Source: Sphingomonas astaxanthinifaciens DSM 22298 (lineage in GTDB: Bacteria; Pseudomonadota; Alphaproteobacteria; Sphingomonadales; Sphingomonadaceae). Taken from it: a stretch of 64,000 bases of DNA. Below are positions 8,105 to 16,690 of the stretch, one piece after another. The stretch lies in the NCBI RefSeq assembly GCF_000711715.1, contig NZ_JONN01000001.1, forward strand, positions 1,364,001 through 1,428,000, in the 5' to 3' direction. The notes under the pieces were generated by a model. That model ran no database searches, was not told where the DNA came from, and worked only from the letters and a program-made list of their open reading frames with translations. Numbering within the stretch: the stretch's first letter is position 1; every line of letters starts with the position of its first letter. Position numbers and translations under genes: made by a program.

Positions 8105-8794
8105 TTGGCTCTGGCTCCCGGCGAAACCAGCGAAACCTTCATCCGCGAAGTCGACGAGAACCTGCGACGCGACCAGGCGGAAGCCGTCTTCAAGCGCTAC
8201 GGCAAGCTGTTCATCGCCGCGGCGGTGCTGCTGCTGCTGGCGGTGGGCGGCTACCTCTTCTGGCAGAATCGCCAGACCGAGAAGGCGGCCGCGAACAGCG
8301 AGACCTTCAGCGCGATCCTCGAGGACGTGGGCAAGCGCAACACCGCGACCGCGCCGCAGCGGCTCGACGCGCTGGCGGCCGACGCCAATGGCAGCATGAC
8401 CGGCGCGGCCCGCCTGACCCGCGCCGCGCTGGCCCTGCAGAACGGCGACCGGCAGACCGCCATTGCCCAGTATCGCGAGATCGCCGCCAACGACGACATC
8501 CCGCAGACCTATCGCGACAGCGCCACCATTCGCCTGACCCAGCTCGAATATGACACGCTGAAGCCCGCCGACGTCATCGCCCGGCTGCAGCCGCTGGCGG
8601 TCAAGGACAATGCCTGGTTCGGCACTGCCGGCGAACTGACCGCGCTGGCGATGATCAAGTCGAACCGTCGCCAGGAGGCCGCCACCCTGCTCACCGCCAT
8701 CGCGGGCGAGAAGAGCGTTCCCGAGACCATCCGCGCCCGGGCCGGGGAGCTCGCCTCGGGCCTCTCCATTCCGGCCGCGCCCGCCGCTCGCTGA
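8105..8794 (+). CDS. YfgM-like TPR protein, ancillary Sec translocon subunit family
   Basis: A single-span inner-membrane protein: cytoplasmic N-terminus (FIREVDENLRRDQAEAVFKRYG), one membrane segment at about residues 38-57 (LFIAAAVLLLLAVGGYLFW), then a periplasmic TPR-like domain (TPR_21 family). It lies immediately upstream of bamB and der, the conserved arrangement for YfgM, which associates with SecYEG and periplasmic chaperones. The start is TTG at 8105 with GACGAGGAAAA before it. Only 17 bases separate it from bamB, consistent with an operon. Confidence 0.85.
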   Translation: MALAPGETSETFIREVDENLRRDQAEAVFKRYGKLFIAAAVLLLLAVGGYLFWQNRQTEKAAANSETFSAILEDVGKRNTATAPQRLDALAADANGSMTGAARLTRAALALQNGDRQTAIAQYREIAANDDIPQTYRDSATIRLTQLEYDTLKPADVIARLQPLAVKDNAWFGTAGELTALAMIKSNRRQEAATLLTAIAGEKSVPETIRARAGELASGLSIPAAPAAR

Positions 8795-8811
8795 GGACCG
8801 AAAGACAGAAT

Positions 8812-10131
8812 ATGAAGCGTAACGTCGTCACTATCCTCCTGGCCGCCTCGCTGCTCGCGGGCTGCGGCGTGGTCGGCAAGTCCCGGCCCAAGACCCCCGT
8901 GGTCGGCGACCGTATCTCGGTGCTCGAGACCGATCCCGACGTGCAGGTCGATCCCGCGACCGCCGCCTTGCCCTTCACCTTGCCCGCCGCGGTGGCCAAT
9001 GACAGCTGGACCCAGCCGGGCGGAAGCGCGTCCAAGTCGAGCGGCCATCCGGCGCTCGGGACCACGCTCGGCCAAGCCTTCGACGTCTCGATCGGCCAGG
9101 GCACCAGCCTCGACGAGCGGCTTGCAGGCGGACCGGTGATCGCGAACGGCACGGTCTACACGATCGACACCACCGCCACCGTCCGCGCCTTCGACGCCGC
9201 CACCGGCGGGCTGCGCTGGGCGAGCCAGTTCGGCACCGAGAAGGGCAATTCCAAGTCGCTGTTCGGCGGCGGCGTCTCGGTCGAGGGCAACCGCGTCTAC
9301 GCGACCAACGGCCTCGGCTTCGTCGCGGCGCTCGACACCAGCAATGGCGGCAAGGTGTGGCAGGTCCGCCCCGGCGGCCCCTTGCGCGGCGCCCCGACGG
9401 TGGTCGGCGACACGCTCTACGTGATGAGCCAGGACAACCAGCTCTACAGCCTCAAGACCGCCGACGGCACGCAGAACTGGTCGGCCACCGCCGCGGTCGA
9501 GATCGCCGGCGTGTTCGGCACCGGCGCCCCGGCCTTCGCGCAGGGGACCGTGGTCGCGGGCTTCTCCTCGGGCGAGCTCAACGCCTATCGCTACGAGAAC
9601 GGCCGCGCGGTGTGGCAGGACGCGCTGTCGCGCACCTCGATCTCGACCAGCGTCGCCAACCTTTCCGACATCGACGCCTCGCCGGTGATCGACGGCGGGC
9701 AAGTGTTCGCGCTCGGCCAGGGTGGCCGGATGGTCGCGCTCGACCTCATCACCGGGCAGCGCATCTGGGAATTGAACCTCGCCGGGATCGCCACGCCGTG
9801 GGTCGCGGGCGACTGGGTGTTCGCGGTGACCGACGACGCCAAGGTGATGGCGATCGCCCGCAACACCGGCAAGATCCGCTGGATCAACCAGCTGGCGGCG
9901 TTCGAGAAGCCGAAGTCGCGGCGCGGGCCGATCTCCTATGTCGGCCCGGTGCTGGCGGGCGGACGGCTGATCGTCGCTGGCGACAATGGCGTCCTCATCA
10001 ACATCGATCCGGCGACGGGCGCCTTCCAGAGCCAGACCAATGTCGGCGCTCCGGTCAGCCTGACCCCGGTGGTCGCCAACAGCACGCTTTACGTCCTCGA
10101 CGACAAGGGCCGGCTGCACGCCTATCGTTGA
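8812..10131 (+). CDS. bamB: Outer membrane protein assembly factor BamB
   Basis: Lipoprotein subunit of the BAM complex. The signal peptide ends in a lipobox, LLAGC (residues about 14-18), so Cys18 would be lipidated. The mature protein is an eight-bladed PQQ-type beta propeller with repeated blades such as VYTIDTTATVRAFDAATGG, VYATNGLGFVAALDTSNGG and LYVLDDKGRLHAY. Its 439 residues are longer than E. coli BamB, with an extra N-terminal segment of about 60 residues between lipobox and propeller. Position between yfgM and der supports the call. Confidence 0.95.
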   Translation: MKRNVVTILLAASLLAGCGVVGKSRPKTPVVGDRISVLETDPDVQVDPATAALPFTLPAAVANDSWTQPGGSASKSSGHPALGTTLGQAFDVSIGQGTSLDERLAGGPVIANGTVYTIDTTATVRAFDAATGGLRWASQFGTEKGNSKSLFGGGVSVEGNRVYATNGLGFVAALDTSNGGKVWQVRPGGPLRGAPTVVGDTLYVMSQDNQLYSLKTADGTQNWSATAAVEIAGVFGTGAPAFAQGTVVAGFSSGELNAYRYENGRAVWQDALSRTSISTSVANLSDIDASPVIDGGQVFALGQGGRMVALDLITGQRIWELNLAGIATPWVAGDWVFAVTDDAKVMAIARNTGKIRWINQLAAFEKPKSRRGPISYVGPVLAGGRLIVAGDNGVLINIDPATGAFQSQTNVGAPVSLTPVVANSTLYVLDDKGRLHAYR

Positions 10132-10137
10132 TGACTT

Positions 10138-10270
10138 TCCCTCCCCTCCGGGGGAGGTGGCGGCCGCGCCTGCGGCTGACGGAGGGGCTCTCGGCATCGG
10201 TCGAGGGCCCCTCAGTCGCTTCGCGCCAGCTTCCCCAAGGGAAGCGGCGAAGTGGCGGATGCTTCCTCCT
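10138..10270. repeat. Mosaic palindromic repeat between bamB and der
   Basis: CCCTCCCCTCCGGGGGAGG (about 10140-10158) forms a short hairpin. It is followed by a long imperfect inverted repeat in which GCGCCTGCGGCTGACGGAGG (about 10166-10185) faces GCCCCTCAGTCGCTTCGCGC (about 10208-10227), then TTCCCCAAGGGAA. These resemble the non-coding elements made of 'ctcccc..gggagg' and 'gacggaggggc' modules that are common in sphingomonad intergenic DNA. It separates bamB from der by 156 bases and might act as a processing or attenuation site. Confidence 0.6.
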
Positions 10271-10287
10271 TTCGCTAAAGGCCCTTC

Positions 10288-11640
10288 ATGCCCCTACCCA
10301 TCGTCGCCATCGTCGGGCGCCCGAACGTGGGCAAGTCGACCCTGTTCAATCGCCTCGTCGGCAAGCGCGTCGCGCTGGTCGACGACCGCCCGGGCGTGAC
10401 CCGCGACCGGCGAGTGGGTGATGCCCACCTCCTCGGGCTCGAATTCCAAGTGATGGATACCGCCGGCTTCGAGGACGAGGACCCTTCGAGCCTGCCCGGG
10501 CGGATGCGGCGCCAGACCGAGGCCGCCGTTCGCGAGGCCGATGCCGCCCTGTTCATCGTCGACGCGCGCGAGGGCGTGACGCCGCTCGACGAGGAGATCG
10601 CCCGCTGGCTCCGTGCCGAGGACACGCCGGTGATCGTCGCCGCCAACAAGGCCGAGGGACGGCAGGGCGAAGCGGGACGGATCGAGGCTTTCTCGCTCGG
10701 TTTCGGCGAGCCGATCGCGCTGTCGGCCGAGCATGGCGAAGGGCTGGTCGATCTGTTCGAATCCTTGCGCCCCTATGTCGAGCGCGAGGAGGAAGAGGAA
10801 GAAGAGGAGCTGGCGCCCGAGGATCCGGCGCGGCCGCTCCACCTCGCCATCGTCGGCCGGCCGAACGCGGGCAAGTCGACGCTCGTCAACAAGATGCTCG
10901 GCGAGGACCGGATGATCACCGGGCCCGAGGCCGGGATCACGCGCGATTCGATCAGCCTCGACTGGGAGTGGCAGGGCCGCAAGGTGAAGCTGGTCGACAC
11001 CGCGGGCCTGCGGAAGCGCGCCAAGGTCGAGGACAAGCTCGAGAAATTGTCGGTGATGGACACCCGCCGGGCGATCGACATGGCCGAGGTGGTGGTGCTG
11101 CTGCTCGACGCGACCCGCGGGCTCGAGGTGCAGGATTTGAAGATCGCGAGCCAGGTGATCGACGAGGGCCGCGCCTTGGTGATCGCCTTGAACAAGTGGG
11201 ACGTCGCCGAACATGCCTCGTCGCTGTTCAACGGGGTCAAGGGCGCGCTCGAGGAGGGGCTCAGCCAATTGAAGGACGTGCCGCTGCTGACCGTCTCGGC
11301 GGCGACCGGCAAGGGGATCGACCAGCTGCTGGGCGCGGCCTTCACCATCCGCGAGGGCTGGAACCGGCGTGTCTCGACCGGCGAACTCAACCGCTGGTTC
11401 GAGGCCGCGGTCGAGCAGAACCCGCCCCCAGCCCCCGGCGGCAAGCGGATCAAGCTGCGCTACATCACGCAGGTGAAGGCGCGGCCGCCGAGCTTCGTCG
11501 TGTTCGGGACCCGCGTCGACCAGCTCCCCGAAAGCTATCGCCGCTACCTGCTCAACAGCCTGCGCAAGGCGTTCGACCTCGGCGCGGTGCCGCTGCGGAT
11601 GAACCTGCGCGCGCCCAAGAACCCGTTCGACGAGCGCTAA
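10288..11640 (+). CDS. der: Ribosome biogenesis GTPase Der (EngA)
   Basis: Essential GTPase for 50S subunit maturation, with two tandem G domains and a C-terminal KH-like domain. G domain 1: GRPNVGKSTL, DTAGFED and NKAEG (residues about 8-125). G domain 2: GRPNAGKSTL, DTAGLRKRAKVED and NKWD (about 185-310). An acidic linker EREEEEEEEELAPED joins them. The KH-like part contains RIKLRYITQVKARPPSFVVF. At 450 residues it is typical. It follows bamB as in many proteobacteria, after a repeat-filled gap that may hold its own promoter. Confidence 0.97.
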   Translation: MPLPIVAIVGRPNVGKSTLFNRLVGKRVALVDDRPGVTRDRRVGDAHLLGLEFQVMDTAGFEDEDPSSLPGRMRRQTEAAVREADAALFIVDAREGVTPLDEEIARWLRAEDTPVIVAANKAEGRQGEAGRIEAFSLGFGEPIALSAEHGEGLVDLFESLRPYVEREEEEEEEELAPEDPARPLHLAIVGRPNAGKSTLVNKMLGEDRMITGPEAGITRDSISLDWEWQGRKVKLVDTAGLRKRAKVEDKLEKLSVMDTRRAIDMAEVVVLLLDATRGLEVQDLKIASQVIDEGRALVIALNKWDVAEHASSLFNGVKGALEEGLSQLKDVPLLTVSAATGKGIDQLLGAAFTIREGWNRRVSTGELNRWFEAAVEQNPPPAPGGKRIKLRYITQVKARPPSFVVFGTRVDQLPESYRRYLLNSLRKAFDLGAVPLRMNLRAPKNPFDER

Positions 11641-11700
11641 CGCCCCCTTTACCTCTCGGGCCTAGGGTTTCCTCCCAAGTGGACCGAAGGAAGTAGCAAC

Positions 11701-12138
11701 GTGGACGAAACTGGCGGCGACATCGTCGACTGGGGGCATTTCGAGAAGGCGCGGGCCGAGCTTGGCCCGGGCTTCATCCGGATTCTCTCCTATTTCCGTG
11801 AGGACGGGGTTAAGTCGGTCGCCGCGATCGAGCAGGCGATGCGCGAGGAGAATACCGTCGCGCTGGTGATGCCGGCGCACACGATCAAGGGCGAGGCCCG
11901 CCAGTTCGGTGCCGAGCCGCTGGCCAAGGTCGCCGAACTGATCGAATCGACCGCGCGGCTGTGCATCGAGACGCGCCGCTTCCCGGACGAGCTGGTCGCC
12001 GACGTGGTCAAGATGCGCAAGCTGTTCGACCAGACCATCGCGCTGTTCGACCAGGCCACCAATCCGCTGAAGAGCCGGCCGGGCGCGCAGGGCGGCTTCG
12101 GCCGGCGCGCCAACAACCAGAATTTCGGCCGGATCTAG
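11701..12138 (+). CDS. HPt domain protein
   Basis: A 145-residue histidine phosphotransfer protein. The four-helix HPt core spans residues about 15-110, with phosphoacceptor His60 in PAHTIKGEARQFGAEPL, the canonical H-x-L/I-K-G context. The C-terminal 30 residues are Gly/Arg/Asn-rich and probably disordered. It would carry phosphate between a hybrid kinase and a response regulator; neither partner is adjacent. The start is GTG at 11701, with GGAAGTAG 6-12 bases upstream. The stop overlaps that of the opposite-strand DUF418 gene. Confidence 0.85.
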   Translation: MDETGGDIVDWGHFEKARAELGPGFIRILSYFREDGVKSVAAIEQAMREENTVALVMPAHTIKGEARQFGAEPLAKVAELIESTARLCIETRRFPDELVADVVKMRKLFDQTIALFDQATNPLKSRPGAQGGFGRRANNQNFGRI

Positions 12139-13397
12139 GCCGTCGCAGGCAGGGTCGCGGGGCGCCGCCGCATCGGCTCGAGCCGCCCCCGCGACAGGCT
12201 CCGCCAGGCCCATTCGAGCGGCCCGTAGTTGAAGCGCTCGAGCCAGGGCTTCGACCACAACAGCATGATCGCCCAGACGAGCGGGACGGCGACCGCCCAC
12301 GCCTGCCAGCGCGACAGTTGGGCGTAGAGGCCGAGGCCCCAACCGTAGAAGATGAACGCAGCGATGATGCTGGTGCCCAGATAATTGCTGAACGCGCAGC
12401 GGCCGGCGGCGGCAAGGCGCTGCGACAGCGGTCCGCCCGCGCGCGCCAGCAGGATGATCAGCGCCGCAAAGCCGAACGCCATGATCACCCGGAACGGCGC
12501 CGAGGCGACGATGAACAGGCCGAACACCACCGGCACGTAGAAATGCGTCGCGATGTCGGCGACGACGATCAGGGTGAAGGCGATGGCGCCGATGGTGAGG
12601 CCCCAGACGGCGACCCGGCGGTAGGCCGCGAGGTCCCAGCGTCCGGTCAGGAAGCCGCTCTTGAAGCCGGCCATTCCGAGCAGCATCAGGCCGAGCGTCT
12701 CGGGGCCGGTGACGAGGCTGTTCACGAACGGCTCGGCGAGGCGCCGGGTGACCATGTGGTGAAGGCGGGTGCCTAAGTCCGCGTGGACGGCGATGTCCTT
12801 CGCGATCGTCTCCGGGAAGGGGTAGAACATCAGCCCGAACTGGTTCCACGACCGGATCTGTTCCGCCGTCGCGCCGGGCAGATGCGCGGCCTTGTCGAAC
12901 GTTGCCATGCTGGTGGCGACCGCCGCGAACAGTGCCATGTTGAGCGCGATGAAGACGCTTCCCCAGATCGCCAGCGACCGCGGCGAGCGCTTGCGGAAGA
13001 CGAAGGCGAGCATGCCGGTGAGCGCATAAGCGGCGAGAATGTCGCCGAACCAGATTAGGTAGAAATGGGCGAGGCCGAACAGCAGCAGCACGACCATCCG
13101 GCGATAATGGACCGCCGCTCCCGAGCGCCCGCCGGCCTCCGCCCGCTCGATCACCAGCAGCATCGAGGCGCCGAACAGCATCGAGAAGAGGCTGCGCATC
13201 TTGCCGTCGATCACCACCATGTTGACCGCCCAGAGCAGGAGATCGGCGCCGGTGTGCCCGCCATAGGCCGCCGGATTGAAGTAAGCGCCCTCGATCATCG
13301 CGAAGGCGATCACGTTGACCGAGAAGATGCCCATGACCGCGACGCCGCGGATCACGTCCAGCGAGGCGATCCGCTCGCCCTGCCCCAGTTCGTTCAT
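12135..13397 (-). CDS. DUF418 domain membrane protein
   Basis: An integral membrane protein of 420 residues with about 10 hydrophobic segments and the family start RIASLDVIRGVAVMGIF near residue 8. It contains KMRSLFSMLFGASMLLV and a C-terminal DUF418 block (GRCAFSNYLGTSII and PLEWAWRSLSRG). Members resemble YeiB and acyltransferase-3-like proteins; the function is unknown, possibly surface modification or transport. ATG at 13397 (MNELGQG) is chosen, with GGGGGAAG upstream; a longer frame exists but lacks similarity. Confidence 0.85.
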   Translation of the reverse strand: MNELGQGERIASLDVIRGVAVMGIFSVNVIAFAMIEGAYFNPAAYGGHTGADLLLWAVNMVVIDGKMRSLFSMLFGASMLLVIERAEAGGRSGAAVHYRRMVVLLLFGLAHFYLIWFGDILAAYALTGMLAFVFRKRSPRSLAIWGSVFIALNMALFAAVATSMATFDKAAHLPGATAEQIRSWNQFGLMFYPFPETIAKDIAVHADLGTRLHHMVTRRLAEPFVNSLVTGPETLGLMLLGMAGFKSGFLTGRWDLAAYRRVAVWGLTIGAIAFTLIVVADIATHFYVPVVFGLFIVASAPFRVIMAFGFAALIILLARAGGPLSQRLAAAGRCAFSNYLGTSIIAAFIFYGWGLGLYAQLSRWQAWAVAVPLVWAIMLLWSKPWLERFNYGPLEWAWRSLSRGRLEPMRRRPATLPATA

Positions 13398-13465
13398 TGG
13401 CGCTTCCCCCCAGATGCGTGGCCGGAGGGTAGTCGCCCGCGAGCCCACTGACTAGCGGGCGCGGC

Positions 13466-13948
13466 TCAGTGCGCCTCGGCCGGCTTGGAGTGGAGCTGGA
13501 CGTAGTTCTGGAGGCCCATGCGGGCGATCATCTCGAACTGGGTCTCGAGAAAGTCGATATGGCCTTCCTCGTCCTTCAGCACCTCGGCGAACAGGTCGCG
13601 GGAGACATAGTCGCGAACCTCCTCGCAGACCTGGACCGCCTCGCGATACATCTTGGCGGCCTCATATTCGGCTTCGAGGTCGGCCTTGAGGATCTCCTCG
13701 ACCGTCTCGCCGACGCGCAGGCGGCCGAGCATCTGGAAATTGGGCAGCCCCTCGAGGAACAGGATCCGCTCGGCGAAGCGGTCGGCATGCTTCATCTCGT
13801 CGATGCTCTCGTGCCGCTCATAATCGGCGAGCTTGTGCAGCCCCCAATTGTCGAGCAGCCGATAGTGCAGCCAATATTGGTTGATCGCGGTGAGTTCCGC
13901 CTTGAGCGCTTCGTTGAGCAGCTCGATGACCCTGGGTTCGCCCTTCAT
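13466..13948 (-). CDS. bfr: Bacterioferritin
   Basis: Haem-containing iron-storage protein forming a 24-mer cage in the cytosol. It has 160 residues with ferroxidase ligands Glu18, Glu51 and His54, further Glu/His pairs at about 94 and 127/130, and the haem-ligating Met52 in [10 protein letters not shown]. The C-terminus [13 protein letters not shown] is slightly variable, as usual. The bfd gene lies 53 bases upstream on the same strand, so iron loading (Bfr) and release (Bfd) are encoded together, probably under the iron-responsive promoter before bfd. Confidence 0.97.
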   Translation of the reverse strand: MKGEPRVIELLNEALKAELTAINQYWLHYRLLDNWGLHKLADYERHESIDEMKHADRFAERILFLEGLPNFQMLGRLRVGETVEEILKADLEAEYEAAKMYREAVQVCEEVRDYVSRDLFAEVLKDEEGHIDFLETQFEMIARMGLQNYVQLHSKPAEAH

Positions 13949-14001
13949 GGCCTCGCTTCTATCCTGACGGTGGCCCGGAACGAAGCGCTAACCGCTCGCA
14001 A

Positions 14002-14199
14002 CTAGGCGGCGGCGGCCGGCGGGTTGGCGGCGATGGCGGCGCGTTCCTCGTCGATGATCGCCCGGGCGAAGGGCAGGCAGCTCCCGCACTTGGCCTTCTT
14101 TCCGCAGCGGGCATAGGCTTGGGCGGGCGAACGCGCGCCGGTGCGCGCGGCCTCGCGGACTTGGCTTTCCCGAATCGCATTGCAGACACAAACGATCAT
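14002..14199 (-). CDS. bfd: Bacterioferritin-associated ferredoxin
   Basis: A 65-residue [2Fe-2S] protein that reduces bacterioferritin to release stored iron. Ligand pattern C4-x-C6-x31-C38-x2-C41 (MIVCVCNAIRE and KKAKCGSCLPF) is exactly that of the BFD family; Cys32 is additional. The ATG at 14199 has no Shine-Dalgarno sequence, and a good -10 box ends 8 bases before it, so the mRNA is predicted to be leaderless. It lies upstream of bfr on the same strand. Confidence 0.95.
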   Translation of the reverse strand: MIVCVCNAIRESQVREAARTGARSPAQAYARCGKKAKCGSCLPFARAIIDEERAAIAANPPAAAA

Positions 14200-14207
14200 G
14201 GGGGCAG

Positions 14208-14236
14208 ATGCTAATGGTAATGCGAAGCGTTCGCAA
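14208..14236 (-). promoter_or_regulatory. bfd promoter with overlapping Fur-like dyad
   Basis: On the minus strand: -35 TTGCGA (14236-14231), a 17-base spacer, -10 TAGCAT (14213-14208), then 8 bases to the bfd ATG. The dyad TGCGAA-gcg-TTCGCA (14221-14235) overlaps the -35 box and spacer and resembles Fur-type 7-1-7 boxes. Iron repression of bfd-bfr would follow. The promoter call is reasonable; the regulator is inference. Confidence 0.6.
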
Positions 14237-14268
14237 GAACCTTGTGATCGCCCTCGCCCGCCGCGTCG

Positions 14269-15396
14269 CTAGGCGGTCAGCATCCCCACCATGCGGGCAT
14301 GGTAGTTTACGTCGCCGAACAGCGCGTCGAGCACCTTTTCGCGCTTCATGTAGAGGCCGATGTCATGCTCGTCGGTCATGCCGATGCCGCCGTGCATCTG
14401 GACCCCTTCCTGGACCGCGAGGGCCGAGACGCGGCCGGCCTTGGCTTTGGCGACGTGGCTCATCACACCGGCGCGCTCGTCGCCCTTGTCGAGAAGCTCG
14501 GCGGCCTTGAGCGTCGCGGCGCGAGCGATCTCGATCTCGCCGAACAGGTGCGCGGCGCGGTGCTGGAGGACCTGGAATTCGCCGATCAGCTTCCCGAACT
14601 GCTTGCGCTGCTTGAGATAGTCGAGCGTCATCGCCGAGGCGCCGGCGGCGACCCCGACCAGCTCGGCCGCGGCGCCGGTCCGGCCGGCGCGCATCGCCCG
14701 GCGGAGCGGCTCGAAGCCGTGGTCGACCTCGCCCACCACGGCGTCGGCATCGATCGCGACATTGCTGAGCGTCAGGCGCGCGGCCTTGCTCGCATCGGCC
14801 AGCGTGACGTTCTCGATCTCGAGCCCGGCGGCGTCGCGGGGCACGGCGAACAGGGTCAGGCCCTCCGCCTCACCCGCCGAGCCGGCGGTGCGGGCAGCGA
14901 CGAGGATCACGTCGGCCGAAGCGCCGTGGACCACGAACTGCTTGGTCCCCGAGAGGGAGAAGCCATTGCCCGAGCGCTTCGCCTCGAGCGCGATGGCCCG
15001 GGGCCGGTGGTGCGGGCCCTCGTCGACCGCGATGGCGGCGACGGTTTCGCCGGCGATGATGCCCGGGAACCAGCGCTTGCCCTGCTCGGTGCCCTTCAGC
15101 GCCTCGACCGCGACCAGTGCGGTGGTGAGGAAGGGCGAGGGGGTGAGGTTGCGGCCGATCTCCTCCATCACGAGGGTCGCCTCGGTCGCGCCGAGGCCGA
15201 GCCCGCCCTCCTCCTCGGGAATGGCGAGGCCGGTGAGGCCAAGCTCGGCCATCTGCTTCCACAGGCCGTGGCCGAACCCGTCCTTGCAACCGGTGTCGCG
15301 CCAGTGGCGGAGCTGCTTTTTGATGGTGCCTTCCTCGGCGAGGAAGGAGCGGGTCATGTCGGCAAGTTGGCGCTGGTCGTCGGTAAGGAGGGTCAT
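14269..15396 (-). CDS. Acyl-CoA dehydrogenase, subunit of a probable heteromeric pair
   Basis: FAD-dependent acyl-CoA dehydrogenase fold of 375 residues. The N-terminal helical domain (FLAEEGTIKKQL) is followed by PEEEGGLGLG, the central beta domain, and a C-terminal helical domain containing AHLFGEIEIARAAT and QMHGGIGMTDEHDIGLYMKR. Together with the adjacent gene at 15489 it forms a pair resembling the alpha2beta2 FadE enzymes acting on steroid or bulky acyl-CoA side chains. The start is ATG at 15396 (MTLLTDDQ), preceded by AAGAA; longer in-frame sequence runs into the upstream repeat. The substrate cannot be read from the sequence. Confidence 0.88.
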   Translation of the reverse strand: MTLLTDDQRQLADMTRSFLAEEGTIKKQLRHWRDTGCKDGFGHGLWKQMAELGLTGLAIPEEEGGLGLGATEATLVMEEIGRNLTPSPFLTTALVAVEALKGTEQGKRWFPGIIAGETVAAIAVDEGPHHRPRAIALEAKRSGNGFSLSGTKQFVVHGASADVILVAARTAGSAGEAEGLTLFAVPRDAAGLEIENVTLADASKAARLTLSNVAIDADAVVGEVDHGFEPLRRAMRAGRTGAAAELVGVAAGASAMTLDYLKQRKQFGKLIGEFQVLQHRAAHLFGEIEIARAATLKAAELLDKGDERAGVMSHVAKAKAGRVSALAVQEGVQMHGGIGMTDEHDIGLYMKREKVLDALFGDVNYHARMVGMLTA

Positions 15397-15408
15397 TCTT
15401 TCCCAATC

Positions 15409-15479
15409 CGTTTGTGTCGAGCGAAGTCGAGACACCTGGCCGCTTCATCCGTCCCTCGACTTCGCTCGGGACTAACGGC
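15409..15479. repeat. Dispersed inverted repeat, family A copy 1
   Basis: CGAGCGAAGTCGAG (15418-15431) and CTCGACTTCGCTCG (15455-15468) are a perfect 14-bp inverted repeat with a 23-base centre, flanked by 'cgtttgtgt' and 'ggactaacggcctga'. It lies between the two co-directional acyl-CoA dehydrogenase genes and could form a strong hairpin in their mRNA. Related copies are at 18638, 41028, 42677 and 52948. Confidence 0.85.
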
Positions 15480-15488
15480 CTGAGAGGC

Positions 15489-16646
15489 TTACGCCCCCGG
15501 CAATTGCAGGATGTGCTTGGCGACGATGCCGAGCTGGACTTCGCTCGTCCCCCCCTCGATCGAATTGGCCTTGGTGCGGAGCCATTCGCGGGGGGCCTTG
15601 CCGCCGCGCGAGCGCTCGCTCTCCCATTCGAGCGCGTCCGAGCCGCCCGCGGCCATGATCAGCTCGTGGCGCTTCTTGTTCAGTTCGGTGCCGGCATATT
15701 TCATCATGCTCGGCATGGCGGGATGCGCCTCGCCGGCCTTCAACTGGTCGATGAAATGCTCGCTCATCGCGGCGAAAGCCAATGCGTCGACGTCGAACAG
15801 GGCGACTTCGGCGGCGAGGATGGCGTCGTCGATCTCGCCGAGGCTCTGCGCGAGCGTCTTCGCGCTGCCCGAGCCGAGCCCCATGCCGCTGATCATCTCG
15901 CGCTCGTGGCCGAGGAGATATTTGGCGACGTCCCAGCCGCGGTTCACCTCGCCGACGAGCTGGTCCTTGGGAACGCGCACATTGTCGAAAAAGGTCTCGC
16001 AGAAGGGCGAGTAGCCGCTGATGAGGAGGATCGGCTTGGTCGAGACGCCTTCCGACTCCATGTCGAACAGCAGGAAGCTGATCCCGCCGTGCTTGGATTC
16101 GGTGGAGGTGCGGACGAGGCAGAAGATCCAGTCGGCCTTGTCGGCGTAGCTGGTCCAGACCTTCTGGCCGTTGACGAGATAATGGTCGCCTTTGTCCTCG
16201 GCCTTGGTCTGGAGGCCGGCGAGGTCGGAGCCGGCGCCGGGCTCCGAATAGCCTTGGCACCAGCGAATCTCGCCGCGGGCGATCTCGGGGAGGAAGCGCT
16301 TCTTCTGTTCCTCGGTGCCATATTTGAGCAGCGCCGGCCCGAGCATCGAAATGCCGAAGCTCGATAGCGGATTGCGCGCGCCGATCGCCTTCATCTCCTC
16401 GCGCAGGATCTTGGTCTCGGCTGGCGAGAGCCCGCCGCCACCATAAGCCGCGGGCCAGTCGGGAACGGTCCAGCCCTTCTCGCCCATGACGGTCATCCAG
16501 CGCTTCTGCGCCTCGGACTGGAAGGTGAAGTGGCGACCGCCCCAGCAGGCGTCGTCCTCGGAGCGCATCGGCGTACGCATCTCGGGCGGGCAGTTCGCCT
16601 CGAGCCAGCTACGGGTCTCGGCGCGGAAAGTGTCCAGGTCGGCCAT
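15489..16646 (-). CDS. Acyl-CoA dehydrogenase, subunit of a probable heteromeric pair
   Basis: Acyl-CoA dehydrogenase of 385 residues. Recognisable parts are WPAAYGGGGLSPAETKIL, the FAD-contact region RWCQGYSEPGAGSDLAGLQ, WTSYADKADWIFCLVRT, and the C-terminal NSIEGGTSEVQLGIVAKHIL. Start ATG at 16646 (MADLDTFRAE) follows GAGGAGATT. It is first in a two-gene unit with the dehydrogenase at 14269; the repeat lies between them. The SIEGGTSEVQ ending is typical of FadE26/FadE28-like partners. It probably oxidises an acyl-CoA in the local catabolic set; the substrate is unknown. Confidence 0.9.
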   Translation of the reverse strand: MADLDTFRAETRSWLEANCPPEMRTPMRSEDDACWGGRHFTFQSEAQKRWMTVMGEKGWTVPDWPAAYGGGGLSPAETKILREEMKAIGARNPLSSFGISMLGPALLKYGTEEQKKRFLPEIARGEIRWCQGYSEPGAGSDLAGLQTKAEDKGDHYLVNGQKVWTSYADKADWIFCLVRTSTESKHGGISFLLFDMESEGVSTKPILLISGYSPFCETFFDNVRVPKDQLVGEVNRGWDVAKYLLGHEREMISGMGLGSGSAKTLAQSLGEIDDAILAAEVALFDVDALAFAAMSEHFIDQLKAGEAHPAMPSMMKYAGTELNKKRHELIMAAGGSDALEWESERSRGGKAPREWLRTKANSIEGGTSEVQLGIVAKHILQLPGA

Positions 16647-16690
16647 CACAATCTCCTCGGCGCCGTCGATGCGACAAGCGCCGGGAGGCG

